Shown in pieces: positions 25,445 to 33,020 of a DNA stretch of 64,000 nucleotides. The notes beneath the pieces were generated by a model. The model saw nothing but the letters and a program-made list of their open reading frames with translations, did not search any database and had not been told where the DNA came from. A program made the translations under genes and the position numbers. Origin of the DNA: Marinobacter nauticus (lineage in GTDB: Bacteria; Pseudomonadota; Gammaproteobacteria; Enterobacterales; Shewanellaceae); the NCBI RefSeq assembly GCF_019801015.1, contig NZ_JAHVJZ010000003.1, forward strand, positions 558,001 to 622,000, given 5' to 3'. Positions within the stretch are counted from its first letter, which is position 1; the number at the start of each line of letters is the position of its first letter.

Positions 25445-25735
25445 TCACCAGCGCGAATCGTTTTCGCAGGGGATCCCGTCGTGATCGCCATCCATGCGGG
25501 TATCCGGGCAATGAAGCAGGAAAAACTCCGCCTCCTCCCGTGAGGTCATTTCACTGCAATACTGCCTGCCGTCGCAAATAAACCGCGTTGCCATATGGTG
25601 TTCCACTTCGTCCTTAACGGCCGCGGGGGTGATCAGGCTGTGCTCGTGCGCCCCGTCCATGAAGGTGATCGACTTCTGGCTGTAAAAGAAATAGGCGCCT
25701 CCCGCCAGCAGGAGGATAAGAACCACCCGGCTCAT
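25445..25735 (-). CDS. Small membrane-anchored protein with an excalibur-type calcium-binding motif
   Basis: 96 residues. One N-terminal membrane segment (SRVVLILLLAGGAYFFY) is followed by a linker and a C-terminal excalibur-like motif, CPDTRMDGDHDGIPCE, with the DxDxDG pattern and flanking cysteines. Two further Cys (FICDGRQYCSEM) may pair. Excalibur domains are found in extracellular nucleases and surface proteins; here there is no nuclease domain. GGGAGAACGAC precedes the ATG at 25735. It is divergent from the AraC-family gene. Confidence 0.8.
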   Translation of the reverse strand: MSRVVLILLLAGGAYFFYSQKSITFMDGAHEHSLITPAAVKDEVEHHMATRFICDGRQYCSEMTSREEAEFFLLHCPDTRMDGDHDGIPCENDSRW

Positions 25736-25933
25736 GTCGTTCTCCCTTATCGATGCGACTGCCTTAACAGTAAGCCAGCGACGCACGGCGGCAATACCGG
25801 CCCCCCCCTTTCCACTCAAAGGCTCACAGAAAACGGCCCGAAGCAGCGGAAATGTGGGGCCGGGCCCCTGGCTGTCACCCTTTACCCATTTGTGATATAC
25901 CAACCAGGGTGTCGCAAACTGATAACAAAAAGA

Positions 25934-26950
25934 ATGACCACACTGATCCCACAAACCCCTTCCACCATCGGCGCCTGGGCGTTGCTGATGGCCCGCGCCA
26001 TAGAGAGTTACGGGGTGGACGCGGATGCGCTGTTCGCTCAGGCCGGGCTGACGCTGGAGGACGCCCGAAGGGACAGTGAAACCCGCTTTCCTGTGCGGCA
26101 GATGGCGCAGGTCTGGCAACGGGCAGTGGAACACACCGGTGACCCCTGCATCGCCCTGACCCTGACCCGTTACTTCCAGCCCTCCACCTACAGCGCCCCC
26201 GGACTGGCGATGCTGTCGAGTCGCAACGTGCTGGAGGGACTGCAACGCTGCCTCCGCTACTTTCGCCACACCAGCGATGTGGCCCATATCGCGATAGAGG
26301 AGCAGGACGATCAGCTGGCGCTGATGATCCGCATTCCACCGGAGAACGAGCCCTGCGCCCCGGAAGCCATCGAAGCCTACTGCGCCACCGCTCTGCGCTT
26401 GTTCCGGATGATGGTGGATGACCAGTTCTGCCCGATACGCGTCACTTTCTCTCATCAGGCGGAACCGGAAAAAGCCGAGGCGTTTGCCGGGTTCTTCGGC
26501 TGTGACGTTGCCTTTGATCAGGCACAGACCCAGCTGGTGTTTGCCCGCAGTGCGTTGCTTAAGCCCCACATGTATGCCAATCCAGCCCTGGCGGCCTCGC
26601 TGGACCAGTGGATCACCGAGCGCCTGGCCAGCTTTGCCGAAAGCCCCTTTGCCAACGATGTCCGGCAATACCTGCTGGATAACCTGCTGTTCGACACGCC
26701 GGATGCAGAGCGTGTCGCCAGACACCTCAATATGAGTGTGCGCACCATGCAACGGCGGCTGAAAAAAGAGGGCACCAGCTTTCACCAACTGCTGAACGAG
26801 TGCCGCCACCATCTGGCGATCAAGCTGGTGTCAGAGAAGCAGTTGTCGCTGACCGAGATCGCGCATGCGCTGGGGTTCGCCGAGCAAAGCGGCTTTACCC
26901 GCGCCTTCCGGCAATGGACCGGCGTCTCTCCCAGTCAGTACGCGCAGTAA
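25934..26950 (+). CDS. AraC family transcriptional regulator
   Basis: 338 residues. An N-terminal arabinose-binding-like effector domain of the OruR/ArgR-type (about 10-200, with WQRAVEHTGDPCIALTL) is followed by a double HTH at 240-338 (VARHLNMSVRTMQRRLKKEGTSF, then LTEIAHALGFAEQSGFTRAF and a final FRQWTGVSPSQYA). The effector is unknown. The neighbouring convergent alkyl sulfatase is a possible target by position only. The ribosome site is weak (AAAAGA). Confidence 0.88.
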   Translation: MTTLIPQTPSTIGAWALLMARAIESYGVDADALFAQAGLTLEDARRDSETRFPVRQMAQVWQRAVEHTGDPCIALTLTRYFQPSTYSAPGLAMLSSRNVLEGLQRCLRYFRHTSDVAHIAIEEQDDQLALMIRIPPENEPCAPEAIEAYCATALRLFRMMVDDQFCPIRVTFSHQAEPEKAEAFAGFFGCDVAFDQAQTQLVFARSALLKPHMYANPALAASLDQWITERLASFAESPFANDVRQYLLDNLLFDTPDAERVARHLNMSVRTMQRRLKKEGTSFHQLLNECRHHLAIKLVSEKQLSLTEIAHALGFAEQSGFTRAFRQWTGVSPSQYAQ

Positions 26951-26958
26951 ACGGCGAC

Positions 26959-26980
26959 GGCCCCACTGAGCAGTGGGGCC
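26959..26980. terminator. Hairpin shared by the convergent AraC and alkyl sulfatase genes
   Basis: GGCCCCACTG and CAGTGGGGCC form a perfect ten-base-pair stem with a two-base gap, midway between two converging stops. There is no T run on either side, so termination is inferred from position. Confidence 0.5.
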
Positions 26981-26989
26981 GGTTCAAGC

Positions 26990-28960
26990 TCAGGGCGTCA
27001 CCAGATTGAATCTGCCGTCGGGCTGATCGAACAGGGTGAGGAAGTTCAGCAGCGTCAATGGGTTGCCATCCAACTCCAGGGCGTCTGAGAACAGCGTCTG
27101 CTTGAGGCCCAACTGGCCGGTCAGCATGTCGACAAACAGCGGCTGGGTCAGGGTCAGCACCACGTCCGCTTCCCCGGCATCGGGCGTCACCGGCGTAAAG
27201 TGCATCACCGCGTTTTCAATCCACAGCAGGTACCCCTGGTTCAGATCACTGAATTGGATCCTGACCCGGGTGTCCACCTCTCCGGCCTCTTCCGCCTTCA
27301 GACGCACCGCCATCGACTGGAAGAATTTATCCACCGAAGTCTGCGCCAGCACATCCCGCATTGAGGCCAGATTCACCGCCCGGTCCGGCATCCCATGCTG
27401 CAGTTCATGGGCGGCCACCAGATAACTGTTTCGCCACGAGCCGGCCTCAGCCTGATATCCCAACTGCTGATACGACTGCGCCAGCAGCGTTTTGGCCTGC
27501 CGGTTTTCCGGCTGCGCAAACACCAGGTGATTCAACAGCTCGGCGGCCCAGCGGTACTCCCCCTGCGCCAGCGCATCTTTGGCTGCGGCCATCACCCCTT
27601 CCGCGCCGCCCATCAACGCAACGTAGCGTTCTGCCTTGGCTTCCGCTGGCAGCGGGTCCAGGTTGGCCGGGTTGCCGTCATACCAGCCCAGATAAAACTG
27701 ATAGACCGCCTTGGCATTGTGCTTTAACGAACCGTGGTAACCCCGGTTCGCCCAGTTCTGCGCCAGCGAGTCCGGCAGGGTGATGCGTTCGGCCACCTCT
27801 TCGGCATTCAGCCCCTGGTTAAACCAGCGCACGGTCTGGTCGTGGACAAACTTGTAGGTGTCCCGTTGCTTGGTCAGGAAATCCTGCACCTCACCCTGTC
27901 CCCACAACGGCCAGTGGTGGCTGGCAAAATAGACCTCGGCGTCATCAAACAGCGTCCGGGCTTCGTTGATGTAGTGGCTCCAGCGCAGCGCATCGCGGGC
28001 CTGGGCACCACGCAGGGTGTAAACGTTGTGCATATTGCGGGAGACCAGCTCAGCCCCGCAGAACGCTTTAAACTGCGGCAGGTAGAAGGTGAACTCCGAG
28101 GGCGACTCCGTTTCCGGGGTCAGCTGAAACACCATCTCCACCCCATCGATGGTCAGGCGCTCGCCGGTCTGTTCGATCACGTGGGTCGGCGGCAGGATGC
28201 CAAAGGTGCCCATCACCGGCCCTTTGCCCAGACCCGAACCGATGTACCCATCCGGTGCCACTGGCAACTCGGTGCCATACATCAGCTGTGTACGGCGCGC
28301 CATGGCCACACCGGCGATGATGTTTTCGCTGGTGGCCGCTTCCATAAAGTCTTCCGGGGCAATCACCGGAACCTCACCGCTCTGCACCTGCTCCAGGGAT
28401 GCCACCGCCAGCGCCCCGCCAAAGTGGTCGATGTGCGCATGGGTGAACACAATGGCCTTGATCGGCTTCGTTTCCAGATGCTCAAAAGCAAAGGCCAGCG
28501 CTTCGGCGGCCGACTCTTTGGCGGTCAGTGGGTCCACCACAATCCAGCCGGAGTCTCCTTCAATCAGGGTCATGTTGGCCAGGTCAAAGCCGCGCAGCTG
28601 GTAGATCCCGGGTACCACCTCAAACAGCCCACGGATGTTGTTGAGCTGAGCCTGTCGCCACAGGCTGGGATTGGCGGTTTGCGGGGCCTCCGCGGAGAGA
28701 AAATCAAACCGCTCAGCAGACCAGAGCAGCTCATCACCACGATGAATGTCGATGGTTTTGGCTTCGGCGATCAGGCCACGGCGGGCCAGCTCAAAGTCGT
28801 CACGGTTATCAAACGGCAGGGTATCCCGCACCCGCTGATGGGCCTCCAGCGTCGCGGGCGAGACATTGCCGGTTGTTGCCGACGGTGTCGGCGCATCCGA
28901 GCAGGCAGAGAGGGCAAGGGTGCTGGCCATCAGGCACAGGGCCACGGCAGAACGGTTCAT
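26990..28960 (-). CDS. Alkyl/aryl sulfatase, metallo-beta-lactamase fold lipoprotein (SdsA-type)
   Basis: 656 residues. The lipobox is LALSAC (Cys20), so it is membrane-anchored. The metallo-beta-lactamase domain has THAHIDHFGG around residue 172, then GAELVSRNMHNVYTLRGA and ASHHWPLWG. A helical dimerisation domain and a C-terminal SCP2-like domain (LQFSDLNQ-type block, QPLFVDML) complete the SdsA1 architecture. Such enzymes hydrolyse alkyl sulfate esters such as SDS to the alcohol. A 20-bp palindrome about 115 bp upstream could be an operator. A dedicated LysR regulator is not adjacent. Confidence 0.9.
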   Translation of the reverse strand: MNRSAVALCLMASTLALSACSDAPTPSATTGNVSPATLEAHQRVRDTLPFDNRDDFELARRGLIAEAKTIDIHRGDELLWSAERFDFLSAEAPQTANPSLWRQAQLNNIRGLFEVVPGIYQLRGFDLANMTLIEGDSGWIVVDPLTAKESAAEALAFAFEHLETKPIKAIVFTHAHIDHFGGALAVASLEQVQSGEVPVIAPEDFMEAATSENIIAGVAMARRTQLMYGTELPVAPDGYIGSGLGKGPVMGTFGILPPTHVIEQTGERLTIDGVEMVFQLTPETESPSEFTFYLPQFKAFCGAELVSRNMHNVYTLRGAQARDALRWSHYINEARTLFDDAEVYFASHHWPLWGQGEVQDFLTKQRDTYKFVHDQTVRWFNQGLNAEEVAERITLPDSLAQNWANRGYHGSLKHNAKAVYQFYLGWYDGNPANLDPLPAEAKAERYVALMGGAEGVMAAAKDALAQGEYRWAAELLNHLVFAQPENRQAKTLLAQSYQQLGYQAEAGSWRNSYLVAAHELQHGMPDRAVNLASMRDVLAQTSVDKFFQSMAVRLKAEEAGEVDTRVRIQFSDLNQGYLLWIENAVMHFTPVTPDAGEADVVLTLTQPLFVDMLTGQLGLKQTLFSDALELDGNPLTLLNFLTLFDQPDGRFNLVTP

Positions 28961-29070
28961 GGTGTCAGGCTCCTTCTGTCAGGCCAGCCGGGCGGCCCGT
29001 TTCCATTCCATTTCAGGCGCGTTACCACGCTTCCATGACGGCCAACCTACCGGAATGTTCGTCATTTCGC

Positions 29071-29090
29071 TTGTTGTCAGCCGACAACAA
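29071..29090. promoter_or_regulatory. 20-bp palindrome upstream of the alkyl sulfatase gene
   Basis: TTGTTGTC (29071-29078), AGCC, GACAACAA (29083-29090): perfect eight-base arms. It lies 111-130 bp upstream of the sulfatase ATG, downstream of the brnQ terminator, in a region with no gene. An operator is the simplest reading. Confidence 0.45.
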
Positions 29091-29126
29091 TTTGTCTCCC
29101 TGCGACACCTTATCGACCCTGCAGCG

Positions 29127-29143
29127 TCCTGCGCGGCGCAGGA
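29127..29143. repeat. Perfect GC-rich palindrome between brnQ and the alkyl sulfatase gene
   Basis: TCCTGCGC-G-GCGCAGGA, eight-base arms around a single base. As RNA it could not close with a one-base loop, so a DNA-level site is more likely if it has a role. Confidence 0.3.
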
Positions 29144-29152
29144 TCAGGGCAT

Positions 29153-29177
29153 AAAAAAACCCCGCCATATGGCGGGG
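29153..29177 (-). terminator. Intrinsic terminator of brnQ
   Basis: CCCCGCC (29160-29166), loop ATAT, GGCGGGG (29171-29177); on the minus strand the stem is followed by seven T. Confidence 0.85.
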
Positions 29178-29199
29178 TTCGATGAACGGCAGTTCAGCT

Positions 29200-30528
29200 T
29201 CAGCCTTGTACCGGCTCCGCCACAACCTGACGCTCGCCGCGCTTGTAGAACACGCCAGCCACAACCACCAGCAGGGTCAGAGGCAACCAGGCCATGTGCT
29301 TGTCGTACAGCGGCAGGAAGTTGAAGGCATTAACCAGAGGCTCGGCAACGCCCGCGACATTCAGGCCGCTCAGCACGCCAGTGGTAAAGGCCACCGCGAT
29401 CATGGTGCTCAGTACCGCTTTCTTCTGGCTGATCTGCTTGCTGGCGAACGCGTACATGATCAGGGCCATGGCCACCGGGTAGACAATAAACAGTACCGGG
29501 ATGGAGATGGTGATCAGCTGAGCCAGGCCCACATTGGCCACAACGGCACAGGCGGTCGCGTTGATCAGTACCCAGTTACGGTAGCTGATTTTCGGCAGCA
29601 GTTCGTTGAAGTACTCAGAACAGGCGGAGACCAGACCCACAGCGGTGGTCAGACAGGCCAGAGTCACAACGGCAGACAGAATGAACAGACCCGGAGTGCC
29701 GAACACTTTCAGGACGTAGGCGCTCAGTACCGCACCGCCGTTCTCGGAGCCCGCAGCCAGAACAGAGCTGGTGGCGCCCAGGTAGAACAGGGAGATGTAG
29801 ACCACAGCCAGACCGATGGCGGCGATAACACCCGCTTTCATCAGGTAGCCCGCCTGGCTGGCCGCTTCGGTGACGCCTTTACGACGCAGGATGTCCACCA
29901 TCAGGGTACCGAACATCAGGGCGCCGAGCGCGTCCATGGTCATGTAACCTTCCAGGAAGCCAGTGGTGAAAGCGGACTCAGCCCAGGCACCGCTGGAGGC
30001 GCCGATCGGATCCTGAGGTGCCACCACAACGGAGATGGCCAGTACACCCAGCAGCAGGATCAGCGCGGGAGTCAGCATTTTGCCCACGGTGTCCAGCAGG
30101 TTGCCGGGACGCAATGCCAGCGCAACAGCCAGCACGAAGAAGATGGCAGTGAAGCCCAGTTGGGTCATGGCGGTGCCTTCACTCAGGAACGGCAACAGAC
30201 CAATCTCATAGGCCACCAGACCGGTACGGGGCGCAGCAAACGCCGGACCGATAACGATAAAGATGGCGACGGCCACGGCAGTGCCCACCCAGGCGGGCAG
30301 CAAACGAGTGATGACCGGAATACCGCCACCGGCTTTGGCTACGGCGATCAACCCCAGCAGCGGCAGGCCCACGGCGGTGACCAGGAAGCCCAGCATCGCA
30401 GGCAGCAGGTTCTCACCTGAGCTCATGCCCGCCATAGGAGGAAAGATGATATTGCCCGCGCCCAGGAAGAAGGCGAACAACATGAAACCCAAGCTGAGGG
30501 TGTCTGTGGTGGTTAATCGCTTGCTCAA
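29200..30528 (-). CDS. brnQ: Branched-chain amino acid transporter BrnQ (LIVCS family)
   Basis: 442 residues and about 12 membrane helices. The N-terminus LGFMLFAFFLGAGNIIFPP is the family hallmark. It takes up Leu, Ile and Val with Na+ or H+. Translation starts at a TTG at 30528 with GAGG six bases upstream; this start gives the conserved N-terminus and overlaps the stop of a 51-codon ORF (TTTTGA). The coupling suggests translational control. A strong terminator follows the gene. Confidence 0.93.
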   Translation of the reverse strand: MSKRLTTTDTLSLGFMLFAFFLGAGNIIFPPMAGMSSGENLLPAMLGFLVTAVGLPLLGLIAVAKAGGGIPVITRLLPAWVGTAVAVAIFIVIGPAFAAPRTGLVAYEIGLLPFLSEGTAMTQLGFTAIFFVLAVALALRPGNLLDTVGKMLTPALILLLGVLAISVVVAPQDPIGASSGAWAESAFTTGFLEGYMTMDALGALMFGTLMVDILRRKGVTEAASQAGYLMKAGVIAAIGLAVVYISLFYLGATSSVLAAGSENGGAVLSAYVLKVFGTPGLFILSAVVTLACLTTAVGLVSACSEYFNELLPKISYRNWVLINATACAVVANVGLAQLITISIPVLFIVYPVAMALIMYAFASKQISQKKAVLSTMIAVAFTTGVLSGLNVAGVAEPLVNAFNFLPLYDKHMAWLPLTLLVVVAGVFYKRGERQVVAEPVQG

Positions 30529-30680
30529 AATAAACCTCTACTGCGGCATGTTCTTGTTATCACTACTTGAAACTGTCCGTTGCGCGACCAAACCTGTAAA
30601 GCCAGGTTGACACCTCCGGACCCCATCATCGCCATTGCACCTGGCGATTTTTTCACCAACGTGCCGCATTTCTTTGCCAT
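30525..30680 (-). CDS. Possible 51-residue leader ORF translationally coupled to brnQ
   Basis: It starts with ATG at 30680, with AGAAGG seven bases upstream, and its TGA overlaps the brnQ TTG start by two bases. The peptide (MAKKCGTLVKKSPGAMAMM, then many Val/Leu, ending RGLF) contains about ten branched-chain residues out of 51. No family was recognised. It could be a leader peptide sensing branched-chain amino acids or a small protein. The evidence is position, ribosome site and overlap, not homology. Confidence 0.4.
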   Translation of the reverse strand: MAKKCGTLVKKSPGAMAMMGSGGVNLALQVWSRNGQFQVVITRTCRSRGLF

Positions 30681-30895
30681 CGAATGACCTTCTGGTCGTT
30701 TTTTGTTCTTCACCGATGGCGCGGGGTGCTGACTAACGGCTGCAACTAATATCAGTACAAAAACCCCGGCGCAATAGGGTTTCCCGGATATTAACCATTG
30801 AATACACCAGCGCAACAACTGGCCCGCAACGATGTTACAGCCAAATCGGCGAAAATCTGATAGAGTCTGCCGCCTTAATTTTCCGGAGCCCCCTG
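30529..30895. other. Intergenic region between brnQ and trmN
   Basis: 367 bp between divergent genes. It holds the coupled leader ORF (30525-30680). Two plus-strand hairpins are followed by T runs: ATCGCCA/TGGCGAT with TTTTT near 30628-30653, and AATGACC/GGTCGTT with TTTT near 30682-30702. They face away from brnQ, and no plus-strand gene precedes them. Nothing else was identified. Confidence 0.5.
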
Positions 30896-31600
30896 ATGCC
30901 CTTCACCTTTAAACAGTTTCACGTGGATGACCGCGACTGCGGCATGCCTGTGAGCACCGACGGGGTGATTCTGGGAAGCTGGGCGGCTCTGCCAGAGTCC
31001 GGTCAGGTGCTCGATCTGGGCACCGGTTCCGGCTTGCTGGCGCTGATGTGCGCTCAGCGCAGTGGCGCCAGCATTACTGCCGTTGAACTCGACCCGGCAG
31101 CCTGCCGTCAGGCCAGAGCCAACTTTGCCGCCAGCCCCTGGGCTGACCGTATGACGTTGGTGGAAACGGACGTGCGCGACTGGTCAAGCCCGGTGCGGTA
31201 CGATGCCATCATCTGCAACCCTCCTTACTTCAACAGTGGAGAGCGCAGTCAGCGTGGCAACAACCGTGCGCAGGCCCGCCATACCGATACGCTGAGCCAC
31301 GCAGACCTGCTGACGGCACTGGCCCGCTTGCTTCACCCCAAGGGGTGTGCCAGCCTGATCCTGCCGACAGCAGAAGCTGAGCAACTGATTTCAGAGGCAC
31401 CGGCTTTCGGGCTCTTTCTAAAGCGTCAATGTGCCCTGTCCAGCCGGACGGGCAAACCGAACCAGCGCTGGCTGCTGGCGTTCGGAACACAACCTGGTGA
31501 GGTGATGAAGGAAGAACTGGTTATCCATAACCAGGAAGGCGGCTACAGTTCAGCCTTTTGCGCCCTGACCCAAGACTTCTATCTCAAGATGGGATCCTGA
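30896..31600 (+). CDS. trmN: tRNA1(Val) (adenine(37)-N6)-methyltransferase TrmN
   Basis: 234 residues. The SAM-binding motif is VLDLGTGSGLLALMCAQR, acidic loop AVELDPAA, and the N6-adenine methylase catalytic motif is NPPY (IICNPPYFNSGERSQRG). FKQFHVDDRDCGMPVSTDGVILGSW matches E. coli YfiC/TrmN. It methylates A37 of tRNA1(Val). srmB follows 5 bp after the stop, and the two genes are also neighbours in E. coli (there divergent), so both identities support each other. Confidence 0.92.
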   Translation: MPFTFKQFHVDDRDCGMPVSTDGVILGSWAALPESGQVLDLGTGSGLLALMCAQRSGASITAVELDPAACRQARANFAASPWADRMTLVETDVRDWSSPVRYDAIICNPPYFNSGERSQRGNNRAQARHTDTLSHADLLTALARLLHPKGCASLILPTAEAEQLISEAPAFGLFLKRQCALSSRTGKPNQRWLLAFGTQPGEVMKEELVIHNQEGGYSSAFCALTQDFYLKMGS

Positions 31601-31605
31601 CTTTC

Positions 31606-32937
31606 ATGAGTTTCGCCGATTTTGATCTGGACCCGCGCCTGGAAAGGGCGCTGGCCAAAAGCGGTTACACCAAGCCCACCACCATTCAGCGTGCCGTGCT
31701 CGAAGCGGCGCTGGAAGAGCGCGACATTCTCGCCAGTGCCCCTACCGGCACCGGTAAGACTGCGGCCTACCTGCTGCCGGCACTTCAGCATCTGCTGGAT
31801 TTCCCGCGCCGTGAAAGCGGCCATGCGCGGGTACTCATCCTGACCCCGACCCGCGAGCTGGCGCTGCAGGTGAAGGAGTACGGTGCCAAGCTGCTGGCGG
31901 GCACCGGTCTAGCCATCGGTGCCATTGTCGGTGGCAAGGACTACCAACTGGATGCGGATCTGCTGAAGGTCAATCTGGACATTCTGGTGGCCACCCCGGG
32001 CCGCCTGATCATGTATCTGGAAGATGAGAAGTTCGATCCCCGCCAGGTGGAAGTGATGGTGATCGACGAAGCCGACCGGATGCTGGACATGGGCTTTATG
32101 CCGGTGGTGGACCGTATCGCTGCAGAGACCCGCTGGCGCAAACAGACCATGCTGTTCTCTGCCACCCTGGAAGGGTCGGGCCTGGACAACTTTGTCCGTG
32201 AACTGCTGGACGATCCGGTGCACTGCGACGCCAAGCCGCCGCGCAGCGAGCGCAAGAAGATCACCCAGTACTACTACCGCGCTGACGATCTGGACCACAA
32301 ATTCAAGCTGCTGAAGCGACTGCTGGACGATCCGGAGTGCACCCGCGCGGTGATCTTCACCAAGACCCGGGACAAAGCCACCGAGCTGCATGCCAAGCTG
32401 TTTGCCGCCAAGATCCGCACCTCCGTGCTGCAGGGCGCCATGGTGCAGGGCAAGCGGGATGACGCCCTGGAGCGCTTCCGTGAAGGCCGGGTTCAGGTCC
32501 TGGTGGCCACCGACGTTGCCGCCCGCGGCATCGACGTCATCGGCATCACCCATGTGATCAATTTCGACCTGCCGCGCACCAGCGACGTGTATCTGCACCG
32601 CATCGGCCGTACCGCCCGTGCCGGCGCGAAGGGCACCGCCATCAACCTGGTGGAAGCCCACGATATGCCGATGCTGGATCGCATCCAGCGCTACCTCGAA
32701 GACCCAATCAAGCCCCGGGTCATCGAGTCTCTGCGTCCGCGCAGCAAAGCCCCGACCTTCAGTAAACCCAAGAAGAAGGACGCCAAGGGTAAGAAGAAAG
32801 ACAGCAAAGGGAAAAAGAAAAGCGCTGCCGCCGGTAAAGCCAAAGACAGCAGCAAAAACAACGAGGTGAAAAAGCAGCGCCACCGTGACCGCAAGAATAT
32901 CGGTAAGCGCCGCACGCCAAGCGACAAGTCGGAGTAA
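31606..32937 (+). CDS. srmB: DEAD-box RNA helicase SrmB
   Basis: 443 residues. Motifs: TTIQRAVLEAAL Q motif, SAPTGTGKTAAYLLPAL, TPTRELALQV, TPGRL, DEADRMLDMGF, SATLEG, ARGIDV, HRIGRTARAG. The C-terminal 85 residues are extremely Lys-rich (KPKKKDAKGKKKDSKGKKK), a likely unstructured RNA-binding tail. SrmB helps early 50S ribosome assembly. The ATG at 31606 gives MSFADFDLDP. It is placed directly after trmN, probably in one transcript. A 12-bp hairpin follows. Confidence 0.92.
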   Translation: MSFADFDLDPRLERALAKSGYTKPTTIQRAVLEAALEERDILASAPTGTGKTAAYLLPALQHLLDFPRRESGHARVLILTPTRELALQVKEYGAKLLAGTGLAIGAIVGGKDYQLDADLLKVNLDILVATPGRLIMYLEDEKFDPRQVEVMVIDEADRMLDMGFMPVVDRIAAETRWRKQTMLFSATLEGSGLDNFVRELLDDPVHCDAKPPRSERKKITQYYYRADDLDHKFKLLKRLLDDPECTRAVIFTKTRDKATELHAKLFAAKIRTSVLQGAMVQGKRDDALERFREGRVQVLVATDVAARGIDVIGITHVINFDLPRTSDVYLHRIGRTARAGAKGTAINLVEAHDMPMLDRIQRYLEDPIKPRVIESLRPRSKAPTFSKPKKKDAKGKKKDSKGKKKSAAAGKAKDSSKNNEVKKQRHRDRKNIGKRRTPSDKSE

Positions 32938-32947
32938 TCGCCTTCGT

Positions 32948-32982
32948 GAGAGCCTGAGCTAACCCAACTGGCTCAGGCTCTC
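32948..32982 (+). terminator. Hairpin after srmB
   Basis: GAGAGCCTGAGC (32948-32959) pairs perfectly with GCTCAGGCTCTC (32971-32982), loop of 11 bases. It has no T run; a terminator or an mRNA 3'-end stabiliser by position. Confidence 0.5.
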
Positions 32983-33020
32983 AACCTCGTGCTAACATCG
33001 GGCCACCTTGTTGCACATGG

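Noticed and set aside
23785-25491. Open frame of about 570 codons opposite the aminopeptidase gene
   Set aside because: His/Gly-rich shadow of the M17 gene with no ribosome site or family.
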